The notes beneath the pieces were generated by a model. The model was given only the letters and a program-made list of their open reading frames with translations. It did not search any database and was not told the origin of the DNA. A DNA stretch of 64,000 bases, taken from Gemmatimonadota bacterium. GTDB taxonomy: Bacteria; Gemmatimonadota; Gemmatimonadetes; Gemmatimonadales; GWC2-71-9. This document shows, piece after piece, positions 14,748 through 24,040 of the stretch. The translations under genes were made by a program, and so were the position numbers. Where the stretch lies: NCBI GenBank assembly GCA_016874005.1, contig VGVQ01000018.1, positions 1 through 64,000 of the forward strand, written 5' to 3'. The first letter of the stretch is position 1, and each line of letters opens with the position of its first letter.

Positions 14748-15225
14748 GAATCCGCTCCACGAGAGAGGTAGTCGAACAGTTCGGAACGAGGGGTACGACG
14801 ACGACCCGGCCGCCCCAGGTTTCGACCCGATCGGCCCCGACGATGGTCGCCGCGGTGTAGTCGCCCCCCTTGACGAGGATATCGGGTCGCAGGACGTCGA
14901 TCAGCTGGAACGGCGTTGGCTCGTCGAAGACGACCACCCGATCGACGGCCAGGAGGGCGGCGAGCAGTCTCGCCCGGTCGGCTTCCGGGATCAGGGGCCG
15001 GTCGGGGCCCTTCCCGAGCTGGCGGGCCGATCGATCGGAGTTGACCGCGACCAGCAGGCCGGCGCCGAGCCCCCGAGCCGCCTCGAGGTACTCCACATGG
15101 CCGCGGTGGAGCAGATCGAAGACCCCGTTGGTGAAGACCATTGGGCCCGGCAGGCTTTGGCGCCAGGTGACCGCGCCGGCGAGGGGAACGACCTTCGATC
15201 GGGTGGTGAACTCGGGCGCAGCCAC
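14734..15225 (-). CDS. rfaE2: D-glycero-beta-D-manno-heptose 1-phosphate adenylyltransferase (RfaE2)
   Basis: This 163-residue nucleotidyltransferase activates heptose 1-phosphate with ATP to make ADP-heptose for the LPS core. The cytidylyltransferase-like signature is FTNGVFDLLHRGHVEYL (HxGH at about 41). Further motifs are VNSDRSAR, RPLIPEADRARLLAALLAVD and DILVKGGDY. It is the adenylyltransferase half only; the kinase half (RfaE1) is not in the window. It sits directly behind the LptE and small membrane protein genes, consistent with a role in the outer membrane. Confidence 0.92.
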   Translation of the reverse strand: MAAPEFTTRSKVVPLAGAVTWRQSLPGPMVFTNGVFDLLHRGHVEYLEAARGLGAGLLVAVNSDRSARQLGKGPDRPLIPEADRARLLAALLAVDRVVVFDEPTPFQLIDVLRPDILVKGGDYTAATIVGADRVETWGGRVVVVPLVPNCSTTSLVERIRGTR

Positions 15226-15226
15226 T

Positions 15227-15586
15227 CTAGAAGCGCTGGCTGACCGACGGTGCGAACTCGACGCTCCGATGGACGAAGGGCAGCTCGATCTTCTCGCTGT
15301 ACCTGATCGAGATGGTCATCCCGGCGGGGCCCCTGGAGCGCTGGATCCGGAATTGGCGCGCGGCAGGAGGGAGACCGATCTCGTCGGCGTCGGCCTGCAA
15401 TCGGCTGAGGATCGCGGCGTCGGTTTGGTTTTGGGCAAACCGAGCGGCGGATTTCATCCGATCGAGAATCTCGTAGTACCGCCACCAGACCCGGCCGACG
15501 TTCATCCCGTAATAGAGCACCACCAGAGTGATCAAGAGCGAGAAGAGGCACCCTAACGTGCTGGCCCCGCGGCGGCGCGTCACCAT
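15227..15586 (-). CDS. single-pass membrane protein, unknown function
   Basis: This 119-residue protein has a strongly hydrophobic segment at about residues 10-29 after a basic start, then a soluble alpha-beta domain (about 35-119). It has no family motif that I recognise. Its ATG overlaps the end of the lptE gene by seven bases, so translation is coupled. It could be a DUF4845-like envelope protein, but the match is weak. Confidence 0.6.
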   Translation of the reverse strand: MVTRRRGASTLGCLFSLLITLVVLYYGMNVGRVWWRYYEILDRMKSAARFAQNQTDAAILSRLQADADEIGLPPAARQFRIQRSRGPAGMTISIRYSEKIELPFVHRSVEFAPSVSQRF

Positions 15587-16098
15587 TGGCTTTGGGCTCC
15601 GTCGACGATCTCCGTTTTGAGGCGATCGATGGCCTTCTCCCGCCCTTCCCGTTCGTTGGAGCCGGAGTAATCGCCTTCGACCGACAAGCCGTTGCGTTCC
15701 CAAAGAACTTTGTTGTTGCGTTGATCGAGAATCTGGACGTTGACGACGATCTGGAGCTTCCGCCGGCTGACTTCGACGTTCTGGTTCTCACCGCCGGCAA
15801 AGGCCACCGGGATATCGGGCTCGTAACGCTGAATGGTCCCGGTGACGATCGCGTCGGCCTGAGTCTCGCCGGCCTGGCGCAACCCGAGCCGGCCCTGAAC
15901 CGCGTCGCGAACCGCCCGGTTGATCTCGCTGGTCAGGGTCGGTTCCGGGGTGAGATTCTCGAACGGGAGCACCGCCACCGTCTTGATGTGGGGCGGGAAC
16001 CCCGTTCCGCCGCCGAAGCCGTAGAGGCAGCCACTCAGGGCCGCGCTAAGGCTGAGGGCGATTCCAGGTATCAGGCGCAAACGGCTTGGCCAGTTCAT
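15580..16098 (-). CDS. lptE: LptE-like LPS assembly lipoprotein
   Basis: This 172-residue protein has a signal peptide with lipobox ALSGC at residue 24. The mature part shows the LptE pattern: PHIKTVAVLPFENLTPEPTL near the start, then an alternating helix-strand region with ADAIVTGTI and VVNVQILDQRNNKVLWE. In diderms LptE plugs the LptD barrel that delivers LPS to the outer leaflet. LptD is not in the window. The gene overlaps the preceding lipoprotein gene by 53 bases. Confidence 0.8.
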   Translation of the reverse strand: MNWPSRLRLIPGIALSLSAALSGCLYGFGGGTGFPPHIKTVAVLPFENLTPEPTLTSEINRAVRDAVQGRLGLRQAGETQADAIVTGTIQRYEPDIPVAFAGGENQNVEVSRRKLQIVVNVQILDQRNNKVLWERNGLSVEGDYSGSNEREGREKAIDRLKTEIVDGAQSQW

Positions 16099-16771
16099 TC
16101 GAGGAAAATGTAATGTCGAGGCGGGCCGGGACGCTCGGAACGACCAGCCGGGCGGTTCGGGGCCGCCCGTCGGGACCCAGGACGGTCAGCACGGTCCCGA
16201 CGGTCTTTCCGCCCTGGCGGACCTCGGCGAACAGCTGGTCGACCTCGCCCCGCCGGCGCACGTAGTCGACCGTATCTTCGCCCCGCTGGAACTGCCAGGC
16301 GGTCAGCTGCCCGTTGAGGTAGCGCCGAACGCTGGCATCATCCGGGGGCCGGCGCACCACCCCAAGCAGGGCCCAGAAGAGCGGGTAGTTGGGGACCAGG
16401 CGCTTGATGTCGCCCTCGGGTTCCGCCCAGAGCGCCGTGTCACCGAAGACGAATGCCGCCGCCCGGCCGGAGCCCAAGGGGCCGCGGACGTCCAGCCGAG
16501 CCGAATCCGGTCGGGCGAGCCGGACCCTTCCCTGACCCCCGGCCGCACCCTGATCGTCGCGAAACTGCCATCGGATCCTGATGTCGCGGGACTCGGCCGG
16601 GGTGGTGGCTTCGGCGAAAGCGATCGCGGAGTCGATGGGGGCCGCGGCCAGCGTGGCGGGCCGGGGTACCGAGATCGCCGACCCCCCGCCGCAGCCCAGC
16701 AGGCCAAGGGCCAGTAGTCCGGGCGCCGCTCTCATCGAAGCGGATGATAGCCGTTCCCGGTCTCTTGTCAT
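16046..16771 (-). CDS. LolA/LolB-like or DUF4292-type lipoprotein
   Basis: This 241-residue protein has a lipobox LGLLGC near residue 27. The beta-rich remainder (VRLARPDSARLDVRGPLG, FVFGDTALW, about 60-230) resembles the LolA/LolB lipoprotein-carrier fold. Outer-membrane lipoprotein sorting is the likely role, but no diagnostic residue makes it certain. The start at ATG 16771 overlaps the thioesterase stop (ATGA); ATG 16735 is an alternative that shortens only the signal peptide. Confidence 0.6.
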   Translation of the reverse strand: MTRDRERLSSASMRAAPGLLALGLLGCGGGSAISVPRPATLAAAPIDSAIAFAEATTPAESRDIRIRWQFRDDQGAAGGQGRVRLARPDSARLDVRGPLGSGRAAAFVFGDTALWAEPEGDIKRLVPNYPLFWALLGVVRRPPDDASVRRYLNGQLTAWQFQRGEDTVDYVRRRGEVDQLFAEVRQGGKTVGTVLTVLGPDGRPRTARLVVPSVPARLDITFSSNELAKPFAPDTWNRPQP

Positions 16772-17205
16772 AGGCGGACCGGGTCCGGAATGGGTCGGAG
16801 CCGGTCGGTTACGGCCGCCGGCAGTCTCGTCCACCGGAACGCCGAGTCGAGCACCATGAGACTGGTTTCGGCGGTCGCCAGCAAGGTGTCGTCCCCAGGC
16901 CGGGTCACGGCGTAGCCGAACACGATCCGGCGCGAGGCCAGGTCGCGCACCCAGCACCGGATGGTGACGAGGTCGTCGTACTTGGCCGGCTGCCGATACC
17001 GGACTCTGGCTTCGCCGACGGCGAGCCGATAGCCAAGGCGCTCGAGTTCGGCGTAGCTCAGGCCGGTTGACCGGAGGTGCTCGGTGCGAGCCCGGTCGAA
17101 CCAGACCAGGTACCGGGCATGATAGACCACCCCCATTTGGTCGGTCTCGCTGTAATTGACGCGCCACTCGGTGATCGAGATGCCGTTCGCTTCCTCCACC
17201 GCCAT
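16768..17205 (-). CDS. YbgC/FadM-family acyl-CoA thioesterase
   Basis: This 145-residue hotdog-fold enzyme carries the 4-hydroxybenzoyl-CoA thioesterase signature (YSETDQMGVVYHARYLVWF) with the catalytic Asp in ETDQMG. The start at ATG 17205 follows GGGAGG closely; an upstream ATG at 17229 would overlap the divergent lpxH-like start. It heads a minus-strand run of envelope genes. YbgC proteins often work on acyl chains near phospholipid and LPS synthesis, which fits the neighbourhood. Confidence 0.88.
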   Translation of the reverse strand: MAVEEANGISITEWRVNYSETDQMGVVYHARYLVWFDRARTEHLRSTGLSYAELERLGYRLAVGEARVRYRQPAKYDDLVTIRCWVRDLASRRIVFGYAVTRPGDDTLLATAETSLMVLDSAFRWTRLPAAVTDRLRPIPDPVRL

Positions 17206-17227
17206 CGCCTCCCTTATCTTCGCGCCC

Positions 17228-17953
17228 ATGCTCGGCGATCAACTGGTCGTGGTCTCTGACGCCCACGTTCGGGCCACCTCGGAGGTCGAGCCGCTCCTGG
17301 CCTTCTTCGACCGAGTGCCGTCACTGGGCGATTGTCTCCTCGTCAACGGCGACCTGTTCGAGTTCTGGTACAGCTATCGGCGTGCGGTGCCCCGGGCGGG
17401 GTTCCAGGTTGCCGCGGCGCTGGCGTCCCTCAGGCGCCGACTCCCGATCGTGATGACCGGGGGCAACCACGATCGCTGGGGCGACTCGTTCTGGCCCCGC
17501 GAGGCGAATATCCCCTTCACGGCCGGTGCGGCCAGATTGGCGATTCGCGGCCGCCAGATCCTCGCAATCCACGGCGACGGCATCGGCGAGTCGAGCCGGT
17601 CCGCGGCAACCACCCACGCGATCATCACCCATCCGATCACCGCCCGGGTGTTCGGGTGGCTCCACCCCGACCTCGGACTGTGGGCAGTCGACCGCCTCGG
17701 CCGCTACCTGGCCGACAACAACTCCAATCCGACGGCCCTCGACCGCGCCGAGGAGCGGCAACGGGCCTGGGCCTCGGCCCGGTTGGCCGAAGAACCGGAG
17801 CTCGACACGGTGGTGATCTCCCATACCCACCGTCCCTACCGCCACGACCTCGACTCCCGACGGCTGGTGTTGAATCCCGGAGCGTGGATCGAGGGTCTTC
17901 GTTATGCGGTCGTCTCCGCGACCGATGTGACGCTCACCAGTTTCACCGGATAG
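17228..17953 (+). CDS. LpxH-like UDP-2,3-diacylglucosamine hydrolase / metallophosphoesterase
   Basis: This 241-residue calcineurin-fold hydrolase has the full metal-binding set: VVSDAHV, NGDLFEFWYSY, TGGNHDRWGD, AIHGDGI and VISHTHRPY. The GDLFEFW motif is characteristic of LpxH, which makes lipid X in lipid A synthesis. The closely related UDP-2,3-diacylglucosamine hydrolases of other diderms are alternatives. The gene is divergent from the thioesterase with almost no gap. No Shine-Dalgarno is visible, only a TTATCTT about eight bases before the ATG, so it may be leaderless. Confidence 0.82.
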   Translation: MLGDQLVVVSDAHVRATSEVEPLLAFFDRVPSLGDCLLVNGDLFEFWYSYRRAVPRAGFQVAAALASLRRRLPIVMTGGNHDRWGDSFWPREANIPFTAGAARLAIRGRQILAIHGDGIGESSRSAATTHAIITHPITARVFGWLHPDLGLWAVDRLGRYLADNNSNPTALDRAEERQRAWASARLAEEPELDTVVISHTHRPYRHDLDSRRLVLNPGAWIEGLRYAVVSATDVTLTSFTG

Positions 17954-17958
17954 CTCCC

Positions 17959-18417
17959 TCAACGAATGCGAAACGGGATGGCCACCTCGGTACCGAAGCC
18001 GCCGGGGAGGACCCGGAACCGGACGTCGGCCGGGAACTGATGCAGCTCGGTGGCCACGAACGACTCCAATCCGGCGAACAGGTGATTGAAGCCGAGGAAG
18101 ATCAGCCAGTCCTGCCGCTGGGCCCGTTTGCTCTCGACCCGAGCGCTGTCGGCGCCGATCCGGGAGAGGTACTTGAGTTCGCGGATGGTCTTGACGGTCA
18201 TCCCGATCGACAGGCCTTCGAGGGTCACGAAGATGGCGCCGGTGAGCTTCCGATCGAGCCGGGCCTGCCCCCATCCTGGAACGGCGAGCGACATGAAGAA
18301 GGCGGCGATCGGCTTCACGGGCCCCACCAGGGGACTCGCGCTGTCGGCCGCCAGCGGCCGGACCGTGGTGGAATCCTGGGCGGCCAACGGCCCCCCGATA
18401 ACCAGGCCGAGCACCAA
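17959..18417 (-). CDS. secreted DUF5683-like membrane protein
   Basis: This protein of about 152 residues starts with a signal peptide (LVLGLVIGGPLAAQ) and has a hydrophobic GKLTGAIFV-like region near the middle, followed by a typical FNHLFAGLESFVA stretch. It resembles DUF5683-type membrane proteins of unknown role. No ATG is available. A TTG at 18417, GTG at 18414 or CTG at 18429 could start it, because the frame further upstream runs through the tRNA-Sec gene and cannot be coding. Confidence 0.55.
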   Translation of the reverse strand: MVLGLVIGGPLAAQDSTTVRPLAADSASPLVGPVKPIAAFFMSLAVPGWGQARLDRKLTGAIFVTLEGLSIGMTVKTIRELKYLSRIGADSARVESKRAQRQDWLIFLGFNHLFAGLESFVATELHQFPADVRFRVLPGGFGTEVAIPFRIR

Positions 18418-18436
18418 TAGGCACCACAGGGTGCGG

Positions 18437-18534
18437 TGGCGGGGGCGTGTGGGAATCGAACCCACCAGAGCCGCCAGAAGCGTCTCCGTCGCGGTTTTGA
18501 AGACCGGCCAAGCCACCAGGCCCGATCCGCCCCC
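18437..18534 (-). tRNA. selC: selenocysteine tRNA (anticodon TCA)
   Basis: On the minus strand this 98-base tRNA has an acceptor stem longer than usual (GGGGGCGG at 18534-18527 opposite ACGCCCCC at 18448-18441), the anticodon loop CTTCAAA with TCA at 18500-18498, a long variable arm, a five-base T stem around GGTTCGATT, discriminator G and encoded CCA. These traits are specific to tRNA-Sec. It means the cell recodes some UGA codons. selA, selB and selD are not in the window. An open frame that runs through it is an artefact. Confidence 0.93.
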
Positions 18535-18548
18535 CCGGATGCGCCGCC

Positions 18549-18932
18549 TCAGCGAACGGCCACGCACTCGATCTCGACCCGCACCCCGCGCGGCAGACCC
18601 AGGACCGCCACCGTGCTTCGGGCCGGCCGATGGTTCCCGAACGACTTGGCGTAGACCTCGTTCATGGCCGAAAAATCCGCCATGTCGGCCAGGAAGACGG
18701 TGGTCTTGACGACCCGTCCGAAGTCGGAGCCAGCCGCCGCGAGCACCGCCGAGAGGTTCTTCATCACCTGGACGGTCTGGGCGGCGACGTCGCCCGGCAC
18801 CACGTCCATGGTGGCCGGATCGAGGGCGATCTGGCCCGCGGTGTACACCATGTTTCCGACGATCGTCGCCTGGGCATAGGGGCCGATCGCCTTGGGCGCC
18901 TGATCGGTGCTGACGATATCGATGTTTGCCAT
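18549..18932 (-). CDS. ridA: RidA family reactive enamine/imine deaminase
   Basis: This 127-residue trimeric enzyme hydrolyses 2-aminoacrylate and related enamines released by PLP enzymes. The sequence follows the family closely: APKAIGPYAQATIVGNMVYTAGQ near the N-terminus, and a C-terminal LPRGVRVEIECVAV with the conserved Arg and Glu. It is 18 bases downstream of fhs in the long minus-strand operon and 15 bases before tRNA-Sec. Confidence 0.95.
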   Translation of the reverse strand: MANIDIVSTDQAPKAIGPYAQATIVGNMVYTAGQIALDPATMDVVPGDVAAQTVQVMKNLSAVLAAAGSDFGRVVKTTVFLADMADFSAMNEVYAKSFGNHRPARSTVAVLGLPRGVRVEIECVAVR

Positions 18933-18950
18933 CTGTCCTGGGTTTCTCCT

Positions 18951-20624
18951 CTAGAAAAGGCCCTCGATCCGACCGTCCGCGTGGACCCTGATCGCCTCGG
19001 CACTCGGCGTCTTGGACAGTCCGGGCATGGTCATGATTTCGCCCGCGAGCGCCACCACGAACCCGGCGCCAGCGGAAGGATAGACGTCACGGATGGCGAT
19101 CCGGAAGCCGGTGGGCCGCCCGAGCTTGCTGGGGTCGTCGGAAAACGAGTACTGGGTCTTGGCGATGCAGACAGGCGTTCCGCCGAGGCCGAGGGCATCG
19201 CACTGGGCGATACTCCGCTCGGCCGCGGCCGCATACTCGACCCCGTCCGCCCCATAGATCTCCCGAGCGATGGTCTCGATCTTGGCCTTGATCGGCAACC
19301 CGGTGTCGTAGAGCGGCCGGAAATCCGCCTTGCCCTCGTCGAGCACGGCCAAGATCTCTTTGGCGACGGCCTCCCCGCCCTCGCCGCCTTTGGCCCACAC
19401 GTCGGAGAGCGCCGCCCGGACGCCCCATCCGGTGGCCCGGTCGAGCACCAGGGCGAGCTCTTCGGGAGAATCCGAGACGAATCGGTTGAGCGCTACCACG
19501 ACGGGGAGCCCATACTTGCCGAGGTTCTTGACGTGCGCCTCGAGGTTGACCAAGCCCTTCTCGAGCGCGGCCAGGTTCGGGGTCCCCAAGGCGTCCTTCT
19601 TGACCCCGCCGTGCATCTTGAGCGCTCGGACCGTCGCGACGATCACCGCGGCCTCGGGGTTGAGCCCACCGACCCGGCACTTGATGTCGAGGAACTTCTC
19701 GGCGCCCAGGTCCGCTCCGAATCCGGCCTCGGTCATCACGATGTCACCCAACGAGAGCCCCAGCTTGGTCGCCACGATCGTGTTGCAGCCGTGGGCGATG
19801 TTGCCAAACGGCCCGCCGTGCACCAGGGCTGGGCCGCCCTCCAGGGTCTGGACCAGGTTGGGGATGATGGCGTCTTTGAGCAAGAGGGTCATCGCGCCCG
19901 ACGCCTTGAGGTCGGCGGCGGTCACCGGCTTCCGGTCTCGGGTCAAGCCAACGACGATCCGGCCCAGTCGCGCCTCGAGGTCGGCAAGGTCGCTGGCCAG
20001 GCAAAGGATGGCCATCACCTCGCTGCCGGGCACGATGACGAACCGCTCCTCCCGTGACGGGCCACCGTTGAGACCGCCGAGCCCCACGACGATCTGCCGG
20101 AGCGCTCGATCGTTCATGTCGATCGTTCGGGGCCAGGTGATCCGTCGACTGTCGATCCCCAGGGCGTTGCCATGGTGGATGTGGTTGTCGAGCATCGCCG
20201 AGAGGAGGTTGTGCGCCGAGGTGATGGCGTGAAAGTCTCCGGTGAAGTGGAGGTTGATCTCGTCCATCGGGACGACTTGGGCGTAGCCACCACCGGCCGC
20301 CCCACCCTTGACCCCGAACACCGGGCCGAGCGAGGGCTCCCGGATGCAGACGACCACCTTCTTTCCGAGCCGGCGGAGGGCCTGGCTGACCCCGACGGTC
20401 ACGGTGGACTTCCCTTCCCCTGCCGGCGTCGGGTTGATGCCCGTCACCAGGACCAGGCGCCCTCGCGGTTTCCGAGCGGCAATCGCCCCTGGAGCGATCT
20501 TGGCCTTGTGGCGGCCGTAGGGAATCAGGTCGTCTGCCGTGAGCCCCAGCTCCGCCGCCACGTCGACGATGGGCCGCATGGCGGCAGCCTGGGCTATTTC
20601 GATATCGGACGGGACTCCACTCAC
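18951..20624 (-). CDS. fhs: formate-tetrahydrofolate ligase
   Basis: This 557-residue enzyme makes 10-formyl-tetrahydrofolate from formate, THF and ATP and feeds purine and formyl-methionine synthesis. Motifs are the P-loop [13 protein letters not shown] (about 62-74), [35 protein letters not shown]-type segments, and [11 protein letters not shown]. The start at GTG 20624 is supported by AGGAGG six bases upstream; the open frame continues upstream but lacks conservation. It sits ten bases after tatD. The nearby formyl-dependent initiation genes (infB) make its place in this operon sensible. Confidence 0.95.
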   Translation of the reverse strand: MSGVPSDIEIAQAAAMRPIVDVAAELGLTADDLIPYGRHKAKIAPGAIAARKPRGRLVLVTGINPTPAGEGKSTVTVGVSQALRRLGKKVVVCIREPSLGPVFGVKGGAAGGGYAQVVPMDEINLHFTGDFHAITSAHNLLSAMLDNHIHHGNALGIDSRRITWPRTIDMNDRALRQIVVGLGGLNGGPSREERFVIVPGSEVMAILCLASDLADLEARLGRIVVGLTRDRKPVTAADLKASGAMTLLLKDAIIPNLVQTLEGGPALVHGGPFGNIAHGCNTIVATKLGLSLGDIVMTEAGFGADLGAEKFLDIKCRVGGLNPEAAVIVATVRALKMHGGVKKDALGTPNLAALEKGLVNLEAHVKNLGKYGLPVVVALNRFVSDSPEELALVLDRATGWGVRAALSDVWAKGGEGGEAVAKEILAVLDEGKADFRPLYDTGLPIKAKIETIAREIYGADGVEYAAAAERSIAQCDALGLGGTPVCIAKTQYSFSDDPSKLGRPTGFRIAIRDVYPSAGAGFVVALAGEIMTMPGLSKTPSAEAIRVHADGRIEGLF

Positions 20625-20634
20625 GAGCTGCCTC

Positions 20635-21417
20635 CTAGTTGATCGGATGACCCGCCAGTCGCGGTCCGAAGACTCGGACGGCATTGGCGGTGGTACTCTC
20701 GGCCAATTCCTCGATCGAGACACCCATGACCTGGCTCAGCCGGCGGGCCGTCTCGACGAGGTATGCGGGTTCGTTGCGCTTGCCCCGATGCGGTACCGGG
20801 GCGAGGTAGGGGCCGTCGGTCTCGACCAAGAGCCGGTCGAGCGGGACCGACCGAAGCACCGGATCGAGGGACCACGACTTGAAGGTGATCATTCCACTCA
20901 AGGACAGATAGGCACCGCGGCCCACGGTGGATCGCAGCAGATCGGGTCCGCTGGAATAGGAGTGCATCACCACGACACAGGTTGGGTGGTCCCTGAGCAG
21001 GTCGTCCACGTCGGCGTCGGCATTCCGGGCGTGAATGACCGCCGGTTTGCCCACGCTGGCGGCGATCGCCAACTGTCGTCCGAAGACCGCCCGCTGGGTT
21101 GTTCGGGGCGAGTGGTCGTAGTGGTAGTCCAGGCCCATCTCGCCGACGGCCACCACTCGGGGATCGCGAACGGCGGCTTCGAGCCAGGTCTGGGTCTCCG
21201 GCGTCCAGTCCTTGGCGACGTGCGGATGGACCCCTGCCGTGGCCGAGAGCCCGGGAAAGCGATCGACCAGTGCCAGGGCCCGCTCGGCTTGCGCCGGCGA
21301 TTCGCCGATCACGATGGTGTGATCGACCCCGGCCTGCCTGGCGCGAAAAACCACCTCGCCGACGTCCGTTTCGTACCCGGAATCGGCGAGGTGGCAGTGG
21401 GTGTCGACGAGCCTCAC
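20635..21417 (-). CDS. tatD: TatD family metal-dependent DNase
   Basis: This 260-residue TIM-barrel hydrolase has VDTHCHLAD (metal-binding His-x-His), [10 protein letters not shown], the HARNAD strand, and the C-terminal [19 protein letters not shown]. TatD enzymes are 3'-5' exonucleases or deoxyribonucleases involved in DNA repair and quality control. The start at GTG 21417 overlaps the secDF stop as GTGA. Frames upstream of it are antisense noise. Confidence 0.93.
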   Translation of the reverse strand: MRLVDTHCHLADSGYETDVGEVVFRARQAGVDHTIVIGESPAQAERALALVDRFPGLSATAGVHPHVAKDWTPETQTWLEAAVRDPRVVAVGEMGLDYHYDHSPRTTQRAVFGRQLAIAASVGKPAVIHARNADADVDDLLRDHPTCVVVMHSYSSGPDLLRSTVGRGAYLSLSGMITFKSWSLDPVLRSVPLDRLLVETDGPYLAPVPHRGKRNEPAYLVETARRLSQVMGVSIEELAESTTANAVRVFGPRLAGHPIN

Positions 21418-24014
21418 CCGACCGTTTGCGGTCGGTTGGTCGCGGCCGGGGCCGCCTTGCCGGCGGTCCGCACACCTCTCGCGTCCGCTCCCGGCCAGCG
21501 CTGCTCGATCAGGAGCAGCACCGGCGCGGCGATGAAGATCGATGAGAACGTTCCGGTGAAGACCCCGAAGAACATCACCAGCGAGAAGGGCCGAATGACC
21601 TCGCCCCCGAAGATTGCCAGCGCGAGGAGGGAGCCCAGGGTCGTCCCGTGGGTGAGGATGCTTCGCGGCAGCGTCTGGTTGATCGACCGGTTGAGAATGG
21701 CGACGAAATCGTCCCGGCGATACTTGTGGAGGTTCTCGCGGACCCGATCGAAGATGATGATGGTGTCGTTGAGCGAGTACCCCACCATGGTGAGGAAGGC
21801 CGCGACCACCACCAGGCTCACCTCGATATGCATCACCGAAAGGAAGGCGATCGTCATCAAGACGTCGTGAGCCGTGGCGATCACGGCGGCGAGGCCGAAG
21901 CGCCACTCGAACCGGTAGGCGAGATACGCCAGCACCGCGAAGAACGAGAAGAAGATCGCCATGAAGGCCTGGGTCTTGAGCTCAGCGCCGACCTTGGCGC
22001 CCACCGATTCCGTCCGCACGATGCTGAATTCGCCCTCGATCGCCGCGTCCAGCGCCTGCGACACCCGGGCCGCCGCGGCCTGGGTGTTGTCGACGTCGGT
22101 CGCGGTCTCGCCGATCCGAGCCCGGATGAGGTACTCCCCGGGCGCCCCGAACGGCTGGACTTCGGCATTGGTGATTCCCTGAGCGCTGAGGCCGGCGCGG
22201 AGCTGATCGTCCGAGACGGAGACCGGGGTCTTGATCTGAAGCAGGGTCCCGCCGGTAAACTCGACGCTGTAGGTGATCCCTCGAACCAGGAGGAAGACCA
22301 GGCCGAGGGCGAGGAGTGCGCCGGTCACACCGTAGGCCATCCGCCGCATGGCGATGAAATCGTAGTTGGCGTCGTGGAACAGGCGCAGCTTGCCCAGTGA
22401 AAGCGTGGTGGCGTCGGGGTTCCGCCTCACCCACCAGAGATAGAAAGTCCGGGTGATGAAGACGGCGGTCATCATCGAGGCCAGAATGCCGACGATGAGC
22501 GTCACCGCGAACCCTTGCACCGGTCCGGTACCGAACTGGAACAGAAACAATGCCGTGAGCACCGTACTCAAGTTGGAGTCGATGATCGCCGGCATCGCGT
22601 GGCGGAAGCCCTCGTCGACCGTGAGCCTGGTGGTCTTACCGAGGTCGAGCTCTTCGCGCATCCGCTCGAAAATCAGGACGTTGGCGTCGACCGCGATGCC
22701 GATCGAGAGGATGAAACCCGCCAGACCCGGCAGGGTCAGGGTGGCCTCGAAGAGCGACAGGGTCCCGAAGGTAAACAACGCGTACAGCACCAGCGCCCCG
22801 CAGGCGATCATCCCTGCCATGGAGTAGTAACCGACCATGATCAGCACCACGAGCGCGGTCCCGACCAACGCCGCCACGACCCCGCTTCGGATCGAGTCCT
22901 TGCCCAGGCTCGGACCGACCTCGCGCCGCTCGACGATCTTGAGCGGCGTCGGCAACGCGCCGGCCCGAAGGGTGAGCGCCAGGTCTTGGGCCTCCTGAAG
23001 CGAGCGGCCCGAGAGCTGAATTCGGCCCTGCCGATCGATCCGGCTCTGGATGATCGGGGGCCGCCCCTGGACCTGGCCGTCGAGCACGATGGCCATGTAG
23101 TCGCCCACGTGCCGGCCCGTCTCTTGACCGAACCGGCGACCGCCGGCCCGATCGAGCTCGAAGTTGACCTCGGCCCCGTTGGTCAGCGGATCGACTTGGG
23201 CCACCGCGTTGACCAGGCTCGCGCCCGTGACGATCGGGGTGTCCTCCAAGGCGTAGAGGAGTCGGTATTGCTCGAGACCGGCGGCCACCGAGTCCTCGGA
23301 CCATTTGAAATCGACGCCGCGGGGCCAGAGCCGGCGAATTTCCGGAAGCTTGAGCAAGCTGTCCGCTCGCCTCCAGGCGCCGAGTTTGACGGCATACTCG
23401 CCGGGCATCGCGGTCACCCCCGAGGCCCCGGCCCCCTCGATCAGGGTCGAGAGCGCGCCGCCTTTCACGGGGCCCAGCGAATCGGCGGTCTCAGCCTTGG
23501 TGGTGTCGCCACCGAGGAGCTCCTGCACCGCGGACGGCTTCTCGGCTCCCCCGACCGCGACGGCCGTGATCCCCATGGCGCGGAGCGCTCGGTCCATCGA
23601 CGGGAGGGCTTTGTCGAGTGCCTGGCTCTTGTCGGTGATTCGGAATTCGAGGAAGGCGTTTCGTTGCACGATCGCCATCGCGCGCTCCGGGTCCTTGAGG
23701 CCCGGCAACTCGACCACGATTCGATCGTCGCCGACCTTTTGAATCAAGGGCTCGAGCACTCCGAATTCGTCAATCCGCTTTCGGAGCACCGTGAGGGCCA
23801 GGTCGATTTCCTTGGCGGGATCCGCCGAGGGCCGCTCGGACTGATCCAGCTCGACGCCAAGATGCATTCCGCCCTGGAGATCGAGGCCGAGGTTGACGAT
23901 CGACCCTTCCTGGGTCGGGCTCGTGGTCCGCCTCTTGTTCTGCCAGAGCGACAGGCCAGCGGCCACGATCAGAACCGCGATGACGATGAAGCGGTTGCGC
24001 AAGTTGGTGAACAT
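21414..24014 (-). CDS. secDF: fused protein translocase subunit SecDF
   Basis: This 866-residue fusion of SecD (about 1-540) and SecF (about 550-850) uses the proton gradient to pull secreted proteins out of the SecYEG channel. Visible are the first membrane helix, GLDLQGGMHLGVELD, the SecD signature IGIAVDANVLIFERMREE, the SecF FTGGTLLQIKTP and the SecF signature VGYSLNDTIIIFDRVREN. Twelve membrane segments are expected. The central insert (about 150-260) is long and low in similarity. It lies between ribF and tatD in the nusA-infB operon. The short C-terminal tail is Arg/Ala-rich. Confidence 0.95.
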   Translation of the reverse strand: MFTNLRNRFIVIAVLIVAAGLSLWQNKRRTTSPTQEGSIVNLGLDLQGGMHLGVELDQSERPSADPAKEIDLALTVLRKRIDEFGVLEPLIQKVGDDRIVVELPGLKDPERAMAIVQRNAFLEFRITDKSQALDKALPSMDRALRAMGITAVAVGGAEKPSAVQELLGGDTTKAETADSLGPVKGGALSTLIEGAGASGVTAMPGEYAVKLGAWRRADSLLKLPEIRRLWPRGVDFKWSEDSVAAGLEQYRLLYALEDTPIVTGASLVNAVAQVDPLTNGAEVNFELDRAGGRRFGQETGRHVGDYMAIVLDGQVQGRPPIIQSRIDRQGRIQLSGRSLQEAQDLALTLRAGALPTPLKIVERREVGPSLGKDSIRSGVVAALVGTALVVLIMVGYYSMAGMIACGALVLYALFTFGTLSLFEATLTLPGLAGFILSIGIAVDANVLIFERMREELDLGKTTRLTVDEGFRHAMPAIIDSNLSTVLTALFLFQFGTGPVQGFAVTLIVGILASMMTAVFITRTFYLWWVRRNPDATTLSLGKLRLFHDANYDFIAMRRMAYGVTGALLALGLVFLLVRGITYSVEFTGGTLLQIKTPVSVSDDQLRAGLSAQGITNAEVQPFGAPGEYLIRARIGETATDVDNTQAAAARVSQALDAAIEGEFSIVRTESVGAKVGAELKTQAFMAIFFSFFAVLAYLAYRFEWRFGLAAVIATAHDVLMTIAFLSVMHIEVSLVVVAAFLTMVGYSLNDTIIIFDRVRENLHKYRRDDFVAILNRSINQTLPRSILTHGTTLGSLLALAIFGGEVIRPFSLVMFFGVFTGTFSSIFIAAPVLLLIEQRWPGADARGVRTAGKAAPAATNRPQTVG

Positions 24015-24040
24015 CGTTCCCTACACCGCGTTAGAGGTAC

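Noticed and set aside
18435-18567. N-terminal extension of the DUF5683-like protein reading through 18437-18534
   Set aside because: The interval folds as tRNA-Sec, so the open frame is incidental.
18630-20057. 475-codon plus-strand frame opposite fhs and ridA
   Set aside because: Antisense to well-identified genes, with no motif or ribosome site.
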